Of a stretch of 64,000 bases of DNA, positions 15,764-26,366 are shown in pieces. Location: the NCBI RefSeq assembly GCF_003601985.1, contig NZ_QZXA01000001.1, positions 62,001 to 126,000 of the forward strand. Direction: 5' to 3'. The first letter of the stretch is position 1. Each line of letters begins with the position of its first letter. A program made the position numbers and the translations under genes. Below the pieces are notes generated by a model. It saw only the letters and a list, made by a program, of their open reading frames with translations. It made no database searches and was not told where the DNA came from. The stretch comes from Mesorhizobium jarvisii (GTDB lineage: Bacteria; Pseudomonadota; Alphaproteobacteria; Rhizobiales; Rhizobiaceae).

Positions 15764-17410
15764 TCAGTCGAGCCGGCCAAGGAAGCAACCGAGAGCCGGC
15801 AGCGAAAGCGCTTCCTCCTCGCCTGCAGCGGTGCCAGCCAGGACAGCAGCGACAGCGCCAATATCCGGTGGCAAGGGCCAATTCGCCGGCTCTCCAGCGA
15901 AATTGAAGACGCAGAGCAGTCTCTGCCCGCCGCCTTCCCGGATGAAGGCCAGCACGTCGCCTTCGGCGTCGAGAAAGCGGATCGAACCGCTGACCAGCGC
16001 CGGATGCTGCCTGCGCAAGGCAAGCGTGGAGCGGTAGGCGGACAGCACCGATTGCTCGTTGCCGTTCTGCACATCGGCGGCGCGGGCGCGATGGCTGGCT
16101 GGGACCGGCAGCCAGGGTTTTCCTGTCGAGAAACCCGCATTGTCGGCGCCGGCTTCCCAGACCATCGGCGTGCGACAGCCATCCCTGCCCTTCACACCGG
16201 GCCAGAAACGGATACCGACGGGATCGCGCAGATCCTCATAGGCAAGCTCCGCCTCCTCCAGGCCGAGTTCCTCGCCCTGGTAGAGGCAGATCGAACCGCG
16301 CAGGCAGGCGAGCAGCATGATCGCGAATCTGGCCACCGCATCGGCATCGCCATCCGGCCCTGTCCAGCGACTGACATGGCGCACCACGTCATGATTGGAA
16401 AACGCCCAGCAGACCCAGCCGTCGGCAACCGCATGTTCGAAGGCCTCGACACAGCCGCGCACGTGCGCCGCCGAAAATTGCGGACCGAGCAGGTCGAAGG
16501 TGTAGGACATCTGCAGCTTGTCGCCGCCGGAGGTGTAGGCTGCCAGCGTCTGCAGCGAGCGGCCCTCATCGCCGATTTCGCCGACGGCGGCGCGGTCTGG
16601 ATATTCGTCGAGCAGCGCGCGGAAACGCCTGAGGAAAGCCAGGTTCTCCGGCTGCGTCTTGTCGAACAAATGCTCCTGGTAAAGGTAGGTGTTGGTCTCG
16701 CCATTGGTGCCCGCGACGCTCGACGCCAGAGGCGGATTGCTGCGCAGCCAGCGGTCATGGACATAATAGTTGACCGTATCGAGCCGGAAACCGTCGACGC
16801 CACGCTCGAGCCAGAAGCGCACCGTGTCCAGCAGCGCGTCCTGGACCTCCGGATTGTGGAAATTCAGATCGGGCTGCGAGGCAAGGAAATTGTGCATGTA
16901 ATATTGCCGGCGGGTCGAATCCCACTCCCAGGCCGGGCCGCCAAATACGGACAGCCAGTTGTTGGGGGCATTGCCGTCGGGTCTCGTATCGGCCCAGACG
17001 TACCAGTCGGCCTTGGGGTTGTCGCGGCTGGCGCGGCTTTCGATGAACCATTCGTGTTTGTCGGATGAGTGGGACAGCACCTGGTCGATGACGATTTTCA
17101 GGCCCAGCCGGTGCGCCTCGGCGACCAGAGCGTCGAAATCCTCCAGCGAACCGAACATCGGATCGACGTCGCGATAGTCCGAAACGTCGTAGCCCATGTC
17201 AGCCATCGGCGACTTGAAGAAGGGCGACAGCCAGACGGCATCGACGCCGAGCGAGGCGATGTGGGCAAGCCGCGTGGTGATACCCCTGAGATCGCCGCTG
17301 CCGTTGCCGGTCGTGTCCTGGAAGGAACGCGGATAGACTTGATAGATGACGCAGCCGCGCCACCATTCGGCCCCCTGCCCCGCCCAAGGGTCGGCATTGT
17401 TGTGGGCCAT
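15764..17410 (-). CDS. GH13 alpha-glucosidase (oligo-1,6-glucosidase type)
   Basis: A protein of 548 residues of the alpha-amylase superfamily. It starts WWRGCVIYQVYPRSFQDTTG and has the catalytic regions GFRLDTVN (nucleophile Asp near 210), GEIGDE (acid/base Glu near 277) and FSNHDVVR (third Asp near 338). It likely hydrolyses short alpha-glucans or disaccharides in the cytoplasm, fitting its place at the end of the glycogen cluster. The ATG at 17410 overlaps the glgX stop by one base (TGATG), so the two are translationally coupled. Exact bond specificity is not readable. Confidence 0.85.
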   Translation of the reverse strand: MAHNNADPWAGQGAEWWRGCVIYQVYPRSFQDTTGNGSGDLRGITTRLAHIASLGVDAVWLSPFFKSPMADMGYDVSDYRDVDPMFGSLEDFDALVAEAHRLGLKIVIDQVLSHSSDKHEWFIESRASRDNPKADWYVWADTRPDGNAPNNWLSVFGGPAWEWDSTRRQYYMHNFLASQPDLNFHNPEVQDALLDTVRFWLERGVDGFRLDTVNYYVHDRWLRSNPPLASSVAGTNGETNTYLYQEHLFDKTQPENLAFLRRFRALLDEYPDRAAVGEIGDEGRSLQTLAAYTSGGDKLQMSYTFDLLGPQFSAAHVRGCVEAFEHAVADGWVCWAFSNHDVVRHVSRWTGPDGDADAVARFAIMLLACLRGSICLYQGEELGLEEAELAYEDLRDPVGIRFWPGVKGRDGCRTPMVWEAGADNAGFSTGKPWLPVPASHRARAADVQNGNEQSVLSAYRSTLALRRQHPALVSGSIRFLDAEGDVLAFIREGGGQRLLCVFNFAGEPANWPLPPDIGAVAAVLAGTAAGEEEALSLPALGCFLGRLD

Positions 17411-19407
17411 CACGACCTCTTTCTGGTGCGGCTCTTTGCAGTCCCGCGCTCAAGCATGAAATGGACGCTTCGGCCCGGCAGCGGCCGTGCAAGGTCGATC
17501 GCCTGCGTCTCGATCGCCGGCTGCCATTGGAAGCCGTCCCGCGCGGGCAAGGTGAAGACGCATTGCCGACGATCGCCGTTGATCATGATAGCAAGGCGGC
17601 CGCCTGCGTCACCCAACAGCATGACGAGGCGGTGCCGGGCGGGGTCGTTCCAGTCCGCCTCGGCAAGCGGCATGCCGGTCTCGGTCAGCCAGGCGACATC
17701 GGGGATGCCGGAAGCATCGGCCGGTTGTCCCGTCAGGAAATGCGTGTCCGACAGAGCGGGGACGGTACGGCGAAGGATGCCGAGCGCCGATGCGTGGCGC
17801 TCCAGCGCCTGGTCGCGGCCGGCCCAGTCGAGCCAGGTGATGGCATTGTCCTGCGCATAGGCGTTGTTGTTGCCCTTCTGCGAGCGGCCGAACTCGTCGC
17901 CCGCTGTCAGCATGATGGTGCCGCGCGAGGCAAACAGCGTCGCGAGCAGCGCGCACTGGTCGTCGAAGCGCGCCTTGGTGATCGCGGCGCTGTCCGTCTC
18001 GCCCTCGGCGCCATTGTTCCAGGACAGATTGTCGTTGTGGCCGTCGCGGTTCTGCTCGCCATTGGCCTGGTTGTGCTTGCGCTCATAGGCGACGAGATCG
18101 GCCAGCGTCATGCCGTCATGGGCGGCGATGAAATTGACCGTGCGGCTGGCCGGCTGGCCGGCCTTGCCAAAAACATCGGACGAACCGGCAAGCCGCGTCG
18201 CCAGCGCTCCTACCGCGCCGGCATCGCCACGCCAGAAGCGCCTGGCATCGTCGCGATAGCGATCGTTCCATTCGAGGAAGCGCGGCGGGAAGTTGCCGAG
18301 CTGGTAGCCGTCAGGACCGATATCCCAGGGTTCGGCGACCAACACGCGATCGGCCAGCATGGGATCGCCGGCGATCGCCGCGAGCAAGGGCGCCGCGGGA
18401 TCGAACACGCCGTCGACGCGGCCCAGCACCGGCGCCAGGTCGAAGCGGAAGCCGTCGACGCCGGCATTGCAGACAAAATGCCGGAGCGTGTCGAGCACCA
18501 TGTCCCGCACCGCCGGATGATCGCAGGCGACGGTGTTGCCGGTGCCGGTGTCATTGACCAGCCTGCCATCCGGTTGGTGCCGATAGTAGGCCTGGTTGTC
18601 GAGGCCGCGCAGCGACAGCGTCGGCCCCAGCCGGTCGCTTTCGCCCGTGTGGTTGAAGACGAGGTCGAGGATCGTGCCGATGCCGGCCTTGCGCAGCGCC
18701 GCCACGGTGTCGCGCAATTCCTTGAGGCCGCCGGGCGCGAGACGCGGGTCGAGCGCCATGAAGGTAACGGGATTGTAGCCCCAGGCGTTGCTCAGGCCCA
18801 GCGGCGGCAGGTGCCGCTCGTCGATCGACGCCGTCACCGGCATCAGTTCGACGGCCGACACGCCGAGCCTTTGCAGATGCTCGATGACGACAGGATGAGC
18901 AAGTGCCGCGATCGTACCGCGCTGCGCTTGCGGAATGTCGGGATGCAGCTTGGTGAAGGCGCGCACCGGCACCTCGTAGATCAGGCCGCCTGGGCGGAAC
19001 AGCGGCGGCAGCACTGGCATCGCCTTGGGCAGTGCTTTCGCCACGGTCTTGGGCATCAGCGGCGCGGTGTCGGCGCCCTCGTTGCGCCGCGCGGCGAGCC
19101 GCCAGTGATAGGCATAGGGTCGGTCGATTTCGACGGCGTAGGGATCGGTGAGCAGCTTGTCCGGGTCGAACCACAACCCGCGCTCGGGCGCATAGTCGCC
19201 ATCGGCGCGAAAGCCATACCGCGTGCCCGCGGCAAGGCCGGGAACGACGAGCGCATGCACCCCCGCGCCTTCCGGCTGCAGCTCCAGTCGGTCGAGTTCG
19301 CGGTTTCCCTGCCCGTCGAAGATCGAGACCCAGAGGCGACGGGCCGACGAGGACCAGGCGGCAAAGCGGATGCCTTCGCGGGTGACGGCTGCGCCGAGCT
19401 GGGTCAT
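17410..19407 (-). CDS. glgX: Glycogen debranching enzyme GlgX
   Basis: A protein of 665 residues with an N-terminal CBM48-like domain (GIRFAAWSSSARRLWVSIFD) and a GH13 isoamylase-type barrel: GFRFDLAP (Asp near 322), VLVAEPWDIGPDGYQLGNFP (Glu near 357) and IAAHDGMTLADLV (Asp near 432). It removes the alpha-1,6 branches left by glycogen phosphorylase. I chose the ATG at 19407 because the longer frame runs into a RIME-like intergenic repeat. It is separated from pgm by 172 nt that are mostly this repeat. Confidence 0.9.
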   Translation of the reverse strand: MTQLGAAVTREGIRFAAWSSSARRLWVSIFDGQGNRELDRLELQPEGAGVHALVVPGLAAGTRYGFRADGDYAPERGLWFDPDKLLTDPYAVEIDRPYAYHWRLAARRNEGADTAPLMPKTVAKALPKAMPVLPPLFRPGGLIYEVPVRAFTKLHPDIPQAQRGTIAALAHPVVIEHLQRLGVSAVELMPVTASIDERHLPPLGLSNAWGYNPVTFMALDPRLAPGGLKELRDTVAALRKAGIGTILDLVFNHTGESDRLGPTLSLRGLDNQAYYRHQPDGRLVNDTGTGNTVACDHPAVRDMVLDTLRHFVCNAGVDGFRFDLAPVLGRVDGVFDPAAPLLAAIAGDPMLADRVLVAEPWDIGPDGYQLGNFPPRFLEWNDRYRDDARRFWRGDAGAVGALATRLAGSSDVFGKAGQPASRTVNFIAAHDGMTLADLVAYERKHNQANGEQNRDGHNDNLSWNNGAEGETDSAAITKARFDDQCALLATLFASRGTIMLTAGDEFGRSQKGNNNAYAQDNAITWLDWAGRDQALERHASALGILRRTVPALSDTHFLTGQPADASGIPDVAWLTETGMPLAEADWNDPARHRLVMLLGDAGGRLAIMINGDRRQCVFTLPARDGFQWQPAIETQAIDLARPLPGRSVHFMLERGTAKSRTRKRS

Positions 19408-19417
19408 GCAGGCTCCC

Positions 19418-19559
19418 CCTTCTCCCCTTGTGGGAGAAGGTGTCGCCGAAGGCGACGGATGAGGGGTGCTCCAGCTTGGGAAAGACGGCGATCCGTCACG
19501 CACCCCTCATCCGTCTCGGCGCTGCGCGCCGATCCACCTTCTCCCACAGGGGGAGAAGG
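19418..19559. repeat. RIME-like palindromic intergenic element
   Basis: Two inverted arms are visible. The left arm begins CCTTCTCCCCTTGTGGGAGA and contains GACGGATGAGGGGTG; the right arm contains CACCCCTCATCCGTC and ends CTCCCACAGGGGGAGAAGG. This long imperfect palindrome, with the GGATGAGGGGTG core, is the form of the Rhizobiales intergenic mosaic elements (RIME). It sits between pgm and glgX and would form a large structure in the message. No second full copy was noticed in the window. Confidence 0.75.
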
Positions 19560-19579
19560 AAGAGCGCGCACCGCCACCC

Positions 19580-21211
<1,632 letters not shown>

Positions 21212-22657
21212 TCAGGCAACCCTTTTCGAAAGCAGCAGGCGATAGAGTTCAAGATATTTTTCCGCGCTCTTGTCCCATGACACATCGGCCTTCATGCCTT
21301 GGCGCTGGATGGTCTCGAAGGCCGCGGGGTCGGCGTAGGCATCGACCAGGCGGCGTATGGCGTGCAGCATCGCGCTGCCATTGTTGGGAGCAAACTGGAA
21401 CCCTGTCGCCACGCCTGCGGCCATAGCCGCTTCGTTGGCGTCGATGATGGTGTCGGCAAGGCCGCCGGTGCGGGCGACCACCGGCACGCAGCCGTAGCGC
21501 AGGCCGTAGAGTTGCGTCAGTCCGCAAGGTTCGAACCGCGACGGGATGATGATGGCATCGCAGCCGCCCTGCATGGTGTGCGACAGCCCTTCGTCATAGC
21601 CGATGACCACGCCGATGCGGCCACGGTGGCGTGCGGCGGCGGCAAGCAGCGCGCCTTCGAGGCCGGCATCGCCCGAGCCCAGCATGGCCAGCCGCGCCCC
21701 GGTCGCGACGAGGCCGTCGATCACCGTCGCCAATATGTCCATGCCCTTCTGCCAGGTCAGCCGGCTGATGACGCAGACGATCGGTCTGTCGTCGCGGTCG
21801 AGGCCGAAACGCTCCTCCACGGCCGCCCTGTTCGGCGTCCGGGCCTTGAGCGTCGCGGCCGTATAGTTCGACACCAGATGCTTGTCCGTCTCCGGATCCC
21901 AGATGGCGGTGTCGATGCCATTGACGATGCCATAGAGATCGCTGGAGCGCATGTTGATCAGGCCGTCGAGACCCATGCCGAATTCCGGCGAACGGATCTC
22001 CTGCGCATAGGTCGGGCTGACCGTGGTGATCGCCCAGGCCGCCTGCAGGCCGGCCTTGAGGAAGCCGACGCCACCATAATATTCGACGCCGTCAAGCGCC
22101 ATCGCCACCGCCGGCAGGCCGAGTTCGCCGAAGATGCCGGCGCCGAACTGGCCCTGGAAGGCGAGATTGTGGACGGTCATCATCGACGGCGTGCCGACCG
22201 CCTTGCCGTAGCGCATATAGGCCAGCGTCATCGCCGACTGCCAGTCATGGGCATGGACGATGTCGGGCAAGTAGCCCGAGATGGCGCCGCCGGCGATATC
22301 GGCGCCGGCCTGGCTCAGTGCCGCAAAACGCCGCCAATTGTCCGGCCAGTCGGCGCCCGAAGCGTTGCCGTAGGGGCCGCCCGGGCGGTCGAAGAGATGC
22401 GGCGCGTCGAGCACGAAAAGGTCGAGCCCGGCGATCTGGACAGCATGGATCGAAGCCTTGCCGCCCTGCAGCAGCGGGTATTGGTAAACAGCCTTCTTTT
22501 TCTTGAAGGCATCCATCACCACGGGAAAGCCTGGAATGAGCGTGCGCATGGTCACGCCCTTGGCCGCCAGCGCGACGGGCAGCGCACCGGTCACGTCGGC
22601 AAGCCCGCCGGTCTTGATCAGCGGGAAGATCTCGGGCGTGACCGACAGAACCTGCAT
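21212..22657 (-). CDS. glgA: Glycogen synthase
   Basis: A protein of 481 residues (GT5). The N-terminal ADP-glucose-binding loop KTGGLADV is at residues 16-23, and the C-terminal GT-B segment contains [16 protein letters not shown]. It adds glucose from ADP-glucose to the growing glycogen chain. It lies 83 nt after glgC and 3 nt before pgm. Confidence 0.95.
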   Translation of the reverse strand: MQVLSVTPEIFPLIKTGGLADVTGALPVALAAKGVTMRTLIPGFPVVMDAFKKKKAVYQYPLLQGGKASIHAVQIAGLDLFVLDAPHLFDRPGGPYGNASGADWPDNWRRFAALSQAGADIAGGAISGYLPDIVHAHDWQSAMTLAYMRYGKAVGTPSMMTVHNLAFQGQFGAGIFGELGLPAVAMALDGVEYYGGVGFLKAGLQAAWAITTVSPTYAQEIRSPEFGMGLDGLINMRSSDLYGIVNGIDTAIWDPETDKHLVSNYTAATLKARTPNRAAVEERFGLDRDDRPIVCVISRLTWQKGMDILATVIDGLVATGARLAMLGSGDAGLEGALLAAAARHRGRIGVVIGYDEGLSHTMQGGCDAIIIPSRFEPCGLTQLYGLRYGCVPVVARTGGLADTIIDANEAAMAAGVATGFQFAPNNGSAMLHAIRRLVDAYADPAAFETIQRQGMKADVSWDKSAEKYLELYRLLLSKRVA

Positions 22658-22690
22658 GCGTCTATCCCGATCCTGTCCAATTCTTCGTTT

Positions 22691-22744
22691 CCAGGCAATT
22701 CCCGGACGGAAAACCGTTTCGCACTTTTCGCGGAATTGCTCTAG
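22691..22744 (+). repeat. Short intergenic repeat ending in GCTCTAG (copy 1)
   Basis: The stretch containing GGAAAACCGTTTCGCACTTT and ending GAATTGCTCTAG resembles the reverse strand of 43234-43310. It fills most of the glgC-glgA gap, and its last bases supply the TAG stop of glgC. This is a dispersed rhizobial intergenic repeat, known from general familiarity with such genomes. Confidence 0.5.
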
Positions 22745-24006
22745 AGCCCGAGTTTGTTGATCATATCCTGTGTGATCAGGCAGATGCCCTTCTCCGAAAC
22801 GCGGAAGCGCTTTGCGTCTAGCGCGGGATCCTCGCCGACGACCAACCCCTCCGGTATCCTAACACCATGGTCAATGACGACGCGCTTCAACTTTGCGTTC
22901 CGGCCGACATGAACGTCGGGCAGCATGACGACCTCTTCCAGCGTCGAATAGGAATTGATGCGCGCGCCGGTGAAGATCAGACTTTTCTTCAGTGAAGCGC
23001 CCGAGACGATGCAATCGCCCGAGACCAGCGAGGAAACGGCCGAGCCGCGCCGGCCATCCTCGTCATGGACGAATTTTGCCGGCGGTTTCAACTCGGCATA
23101 CGTCCAGATCGGCCAGTCGCGGTCGTAGAGGTCAAGCTCCGGCGTGATATCGGTCAGGTCGATATTGGCTTCCCAATAGGCGTCGACCGTTCCGACATCG
23201 CGCCAATAGGCTTCGTTCTCGGCGGTCGAGCGCACGCAGGATTTGGTGAAACGGTGCGCGATCGCCTTACCGTGCTGGACGATATAGGGGATGATGTCCT
23301 TGCCGAAATCGCGGCTTGAGCCCGGCTCGGCGGCGTCGCGGCGCAACTGCTCCATCAGGAACTTGGTCCTGAAGACATAGATGCCCATCGAGGCCAAGGC
23401 GAAGTCCGGATTGCCCGGAATGCCGGGCGGATCGGCGGGCTTTTCGACGAAGGCGATGATGTTGTCCTTGGCATCGACATGCATGACGCCAAAGCCTGTC
23501 GCCTCCATGCGCGGCACTTCGAGGCAGCCGACGGTGACGTCGGCATTGGCGTCGACATGCTGACGCAGCATCATCTCGTAGTCCATCTTGTAGATGTGGT
23601 CGCCGGCCAGAATGACCATATATTCCGGGCCATAGGCCTCGATGATATCGATGTTCTGGTAGACGGCGTCGGCCGTGCCTTCATACCACTGCGTTTCCGA
23701 GACGCGCTGGCTGGCCGGCAGGATGTCGAAGCTTTCGTTTCGTTCCGGCCGCAGGAAGTTCCAGCCGCGTTGCAGGTGGCGGATCAGCGAATGTGCCTTG
23801 TACTGCGTGGCGACGCCGAGGCGGCGAATGCCGGAATTGAGCGCATTGGAGAGCGCGAAATCGATGATGCGCGTCTTGCCGCCGAAATAGACCGCCGGCT
23901 TGGCGCGACGGTCGGTCAGTTCCTTGAGGCGGCTGCCACGGCCGCCGGCCAGTACATAGGCCATGGCATCGCGCGCCAGCGGCTGGGTCCGTTTCAAGTC
24001 TGCCAT
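22741..24006 (-). CDS. glgC: Glucose-1-phosphate adenylyltransferase
   Basis: A protein of 421 residues with the pyrophosphorylase signature [20 protein letters not shown] near the N-terminus, the substrate-site segment VEKPADPPG, and a C-terminal left-handed beta-helix with regulatory residues. It makes ADP-glucose, the committed and allosterically controlled step of glycogen synthesis. It is 34 nt downstream of glgB. Its stop codon lies within the short intergenic repeat at 22691-22744. Confidence 0.95.
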   Translation of the reverse strand: MADLKRTQPLARDAMAYVLAGGRGSRLKELTDRRAKPAVYFGGKTRIIDFALSNALNSGIRRLGVATQYKAHSLIRHLQRGWNFLRPERNESFDILPASQRVSETQWYEGTADAVYQNIDIIEAYGPEYMVILAGDHIYKMDYEMMLRQHVDANADVTVGCLEVPRMEATGFGVMHVDAKDNIIAFVEKPADPPGIPGNPDFALASMGIYVFRTKFLMEQLRRDAAEPGSSRDFGKDIIPYIVQHGKAIAHRFTKSCVRSTAENEAYWRDVGTVDAYWEANIDLTDITPELDLYDRDWPIWTYAELKPPAKFVHDEDGRRGSAVSSLVSGDCIVSGASLKKSLIFTGARINSYSTLEEVVMLPDVHVGRNAKLKRVVIDHGVRIPEGLVVGEDPALDAKRFRVSEKGICLITQDMINKLGL

Positions 24007-24040
24007 TTCTACCCTCCCAAGTTACTCAAGTCTCGCCCTG

Positions 24041-26260
24041 TTAGTCGGCCTCGGTCACGAGTTCGAGCATGATTGTCGACAGCGGCGGCAGAAGCATCGT
24101 TGCCGAGATGTTCTTGCCTTCCGCCCTTGCCTCGACTATGCCGCCATTGCCCATGCCGGAACCGCCATATTCGGATGCGTCGGTGTTGATGATCTCCCGC
24201 CACTTGCCGGCCTTCGGCAGCGGCACACGATAATTGTCGCGCGGCACCGGCGTGAAGTTGGAGATGACGGCCACCGGGCTGCCGCCCGGCGCGTTGCGCA
24301 TCCAGGCGAAAACCGAGTTCTGGCTGTCGTCGACGATCAGCCAGGAAAACCCTTCCGGTTCGCAGTCGCGGCCGTGCAGCGCCGGGCGCGAACGGTAGAG
24401 ATAGTTGAGATCGCGCACGGTCTGCCAGACGCCGCGATGCGGGCGGAAATCGAGCAGGTTCCAGTCGAGCGCGCGCGCCTCGCTCCATTCGCGGCGCTGC
24501 GCGAATTCCTGTCCCATGAACAAGAGCTTCTTGCCGGGATAGCCCCACATGAAGCCGTAATAGGCGCGCAAGGTCGCGAATTTCTGCCAGTCGTCGCCGG
24601 CCATCTTGCCCAGCAGCGTGCCTTTGCCGTGCACGACCTCGTCATGCGAGAGCGGCAGCACGAAATTCTCCGAGAAGGCGTAGGTCAGGCCGAACGTCAG
24701 GTCGTTGTGGTGGTGCTTGCGGAAAATCGGCTCCTTGGAGAAATACTCCAGCGTGTCATGCATGAAGCCCATGTTCCACTTGAAGCCGAAACCCAGCCCG
24801 CCTTCATGCACCGGCGCCGAAACCTTCGGCCATGAGGTCGATTCCTCGGCGATGGTCATGACGCCGGGATGGTGGCCGTAGACCTCCTTGTTCATCTTCT
24901 GCAGGAAAGAGACCGCCTCGAGGTTCTCGCGGCCGCCCTTCTCGTTGGGGATCCACTCGCCGGCCTTGCGCGAATAGTCGAGGTAGAGCATCGAGGCGAC
25001 CGCATCGACGCGCAGACCGTCGACATGGTATTTCTCGGCCCAGAACAGCGCATTGTTGACCAGGAACGACACCACCTCGCGGCGGCCGAAATTGTAGATC
25101 GCGGTGTTCCAGTCGGGGTGAAAACCCTTGCGCGGATCGGCATGTTCATAGAGTGCGGTGCCGTCGAAATGAGCCAGGCCGTGCGCGTCGACCGGGAAGT
25201 GCGCCGGCACCCAGTCGAGGATGACGCCGACGCCGGCGCGATGCGCGCCATCGACGAAACGGGCAAAGCCGTCCGGATCGCCGAAACGGGCCGACGGCGC
25301 ATAGAGGCCGGTCGTCTGATAGCCCCAGGACGGGTCATAGGGATGCTCGGAAATCGGCATGAACTCGATGTGGGTGAAGCCGGTCTCGACCACATAGGGG
25401 ATCAGCCGGTCGGCCATTTCGTCCCATGACAGGAACGTGCCGTCGTCGTGAAGCTGCCAAGACCCAGCGTGGACTTCGTAGATCGAGACGGCTTCGCGCC
25501 GGGGATCGGCATTGCGCCAGTAGTTGCGATGCGCCTCGTCGCCCCACTCATGCGCCGGCGGCACGGCGACAACCGAAGCCGTGGCGGGACGCAGTTCGGA
25601 TTTGAACGCAAACGGATCGGCCTTCAGCGGCAGCCTGACGCCATCGGGTCCAATGATCTCGTATTTGTAGGGTCGCCCGGCACCTATGTCGGGGATGAAC
25701 ACCTCCCATATGCCGGTGTCGCGGCGATCGCGCATCGTGTGGCGGCGGCCGTCCCAGTCGTTGAAATCGCCGACCACCGAGACGCGTCTTGCGTTGGGAG
25801 CCCAGACGGCGAAATGCACGCCGGTGGCGCCTTCGTGCTTGATGACGTGCGCGCCAAGCTTGTCGAACAGCCTGAGATGCGACCCTTCGGCGATATAGTA
25901 ATCGTCCATCGGCCCGAGCACCGGGCCGAACGAATAAGGATCGGTCAGCCACCAGTCACCGCCGGCATTACGCGCGTGATAGCGCAGCGGCTGCCGCTTC
26001 CTGATCGACAGCTTGCCTTCGAAGAAGCCGGCATCGTCTCGCCTAGACAACGCACCGGCCTCGATGCCCGTCAGCGTATAGGCAGTGACGGTCTCGGCAT
26101 GCGGAACGAAACAACGGGCAAACAGGCCTTTGCCGACCTCATGGACACCGAGGACCGCGAAGGGATCTCCGTGCGTGCCGGCGACAATCGCCGCAACATC
26201 GCTGGCTGGCGCCAGTCCGTCCGGCCCGCTTGTCGCAGCGGTCACGCGTGGCTTCCTCAT
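24041..26260 (-). CDS. glgB: 1,4-alpha-glucan branching enzyme
   Basis: A protein of 739 residues: an N-terminal domain, a CBM48 module (GVHFAVWAPNARRVSVVGDF) and a GH13 catalytic barrel with GLRVDAVASMLYLD (Asp near 417), MTIAEESTSW (Glu near 470) and LPLSHDEVVHGKG (Asp near 540). It introduces alpha-1,6 branches into glycogen. The ATG at 26260 (MRKPRVTAATSG) has GGGAGG upstream at somewhat long spacing (about 11 nt). Confidence 0.95.
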   Translation of the reverse strand: MRKPRVTAATSGPDGLAPASDVAAIVAGTHGDPFAVLGVHEVGKGLFARCFVPHAETVTAYTLTGIEAGALSRRDDAGFFEGKLSIRKRQPLRYHARNAGGDWWLTDPYSFGPVLGPMDDYYIAEGSHLRLFDKLGAHVIKHEGATGVHFAVWAPNARRVSVVGDFNDWDGRRHTMRDRRDTGIWEVFIPDIGAGRPYKYEIIGPDGVRLPLKADPFAFKSELRPATASVVAVPPAHEWGDEAHRNYWRNADPRREAVSIYEVHAGSWQLHDDGTFLSWDEMADRLIPYVVETGFTHIEFMPISEHPYDPSWGYQTTGLYAPSARFGDPDGFARFVDGAHRAGVGVILDWVPAHFPVDAHGLAHFDGTALYEHADPRKGFHPDWNTAIYNFGRREVVSFLVNNALFWAEKYHVDGLRVDAVASMLYLDYSRKAGEWIPNEKGGRENLEAVSFLQKMNKEVYGHHPGVMTIAEESTSWPKVSAPVHEGGLGFGFKWNMGFMHDTLEYFSKEPIFRKHHHNDLTFGLTYAFSENFVLPLSHDEVVHGKGTLLGKMAGDDWQKFATLRAYYGFMWGYPGKKLLFMGQEFAQRREWSEARALDWNLLDFRPHRGVWQTVRDLNYLYRSRPALHGRDCEPEGFSWLIVDDSQNSVFAWMRNAPGGSPVAVISNFTPVPRDNYRVPLPKAGKWREIINTDASEYGGSGMGNGGIVEARAEGKNISATMLLPPLSTIMLELVTEAD

Positions 26261-26366
26261 CAGGCAGTGTCCCTCCCAGGGCACCAGGTGTCTATTTCTG
26301 GTGATGTGAGTTGGCATTCAACCCAAATCACCGGGACCACATTGTTCGTGGCCTCATGCAATCACA

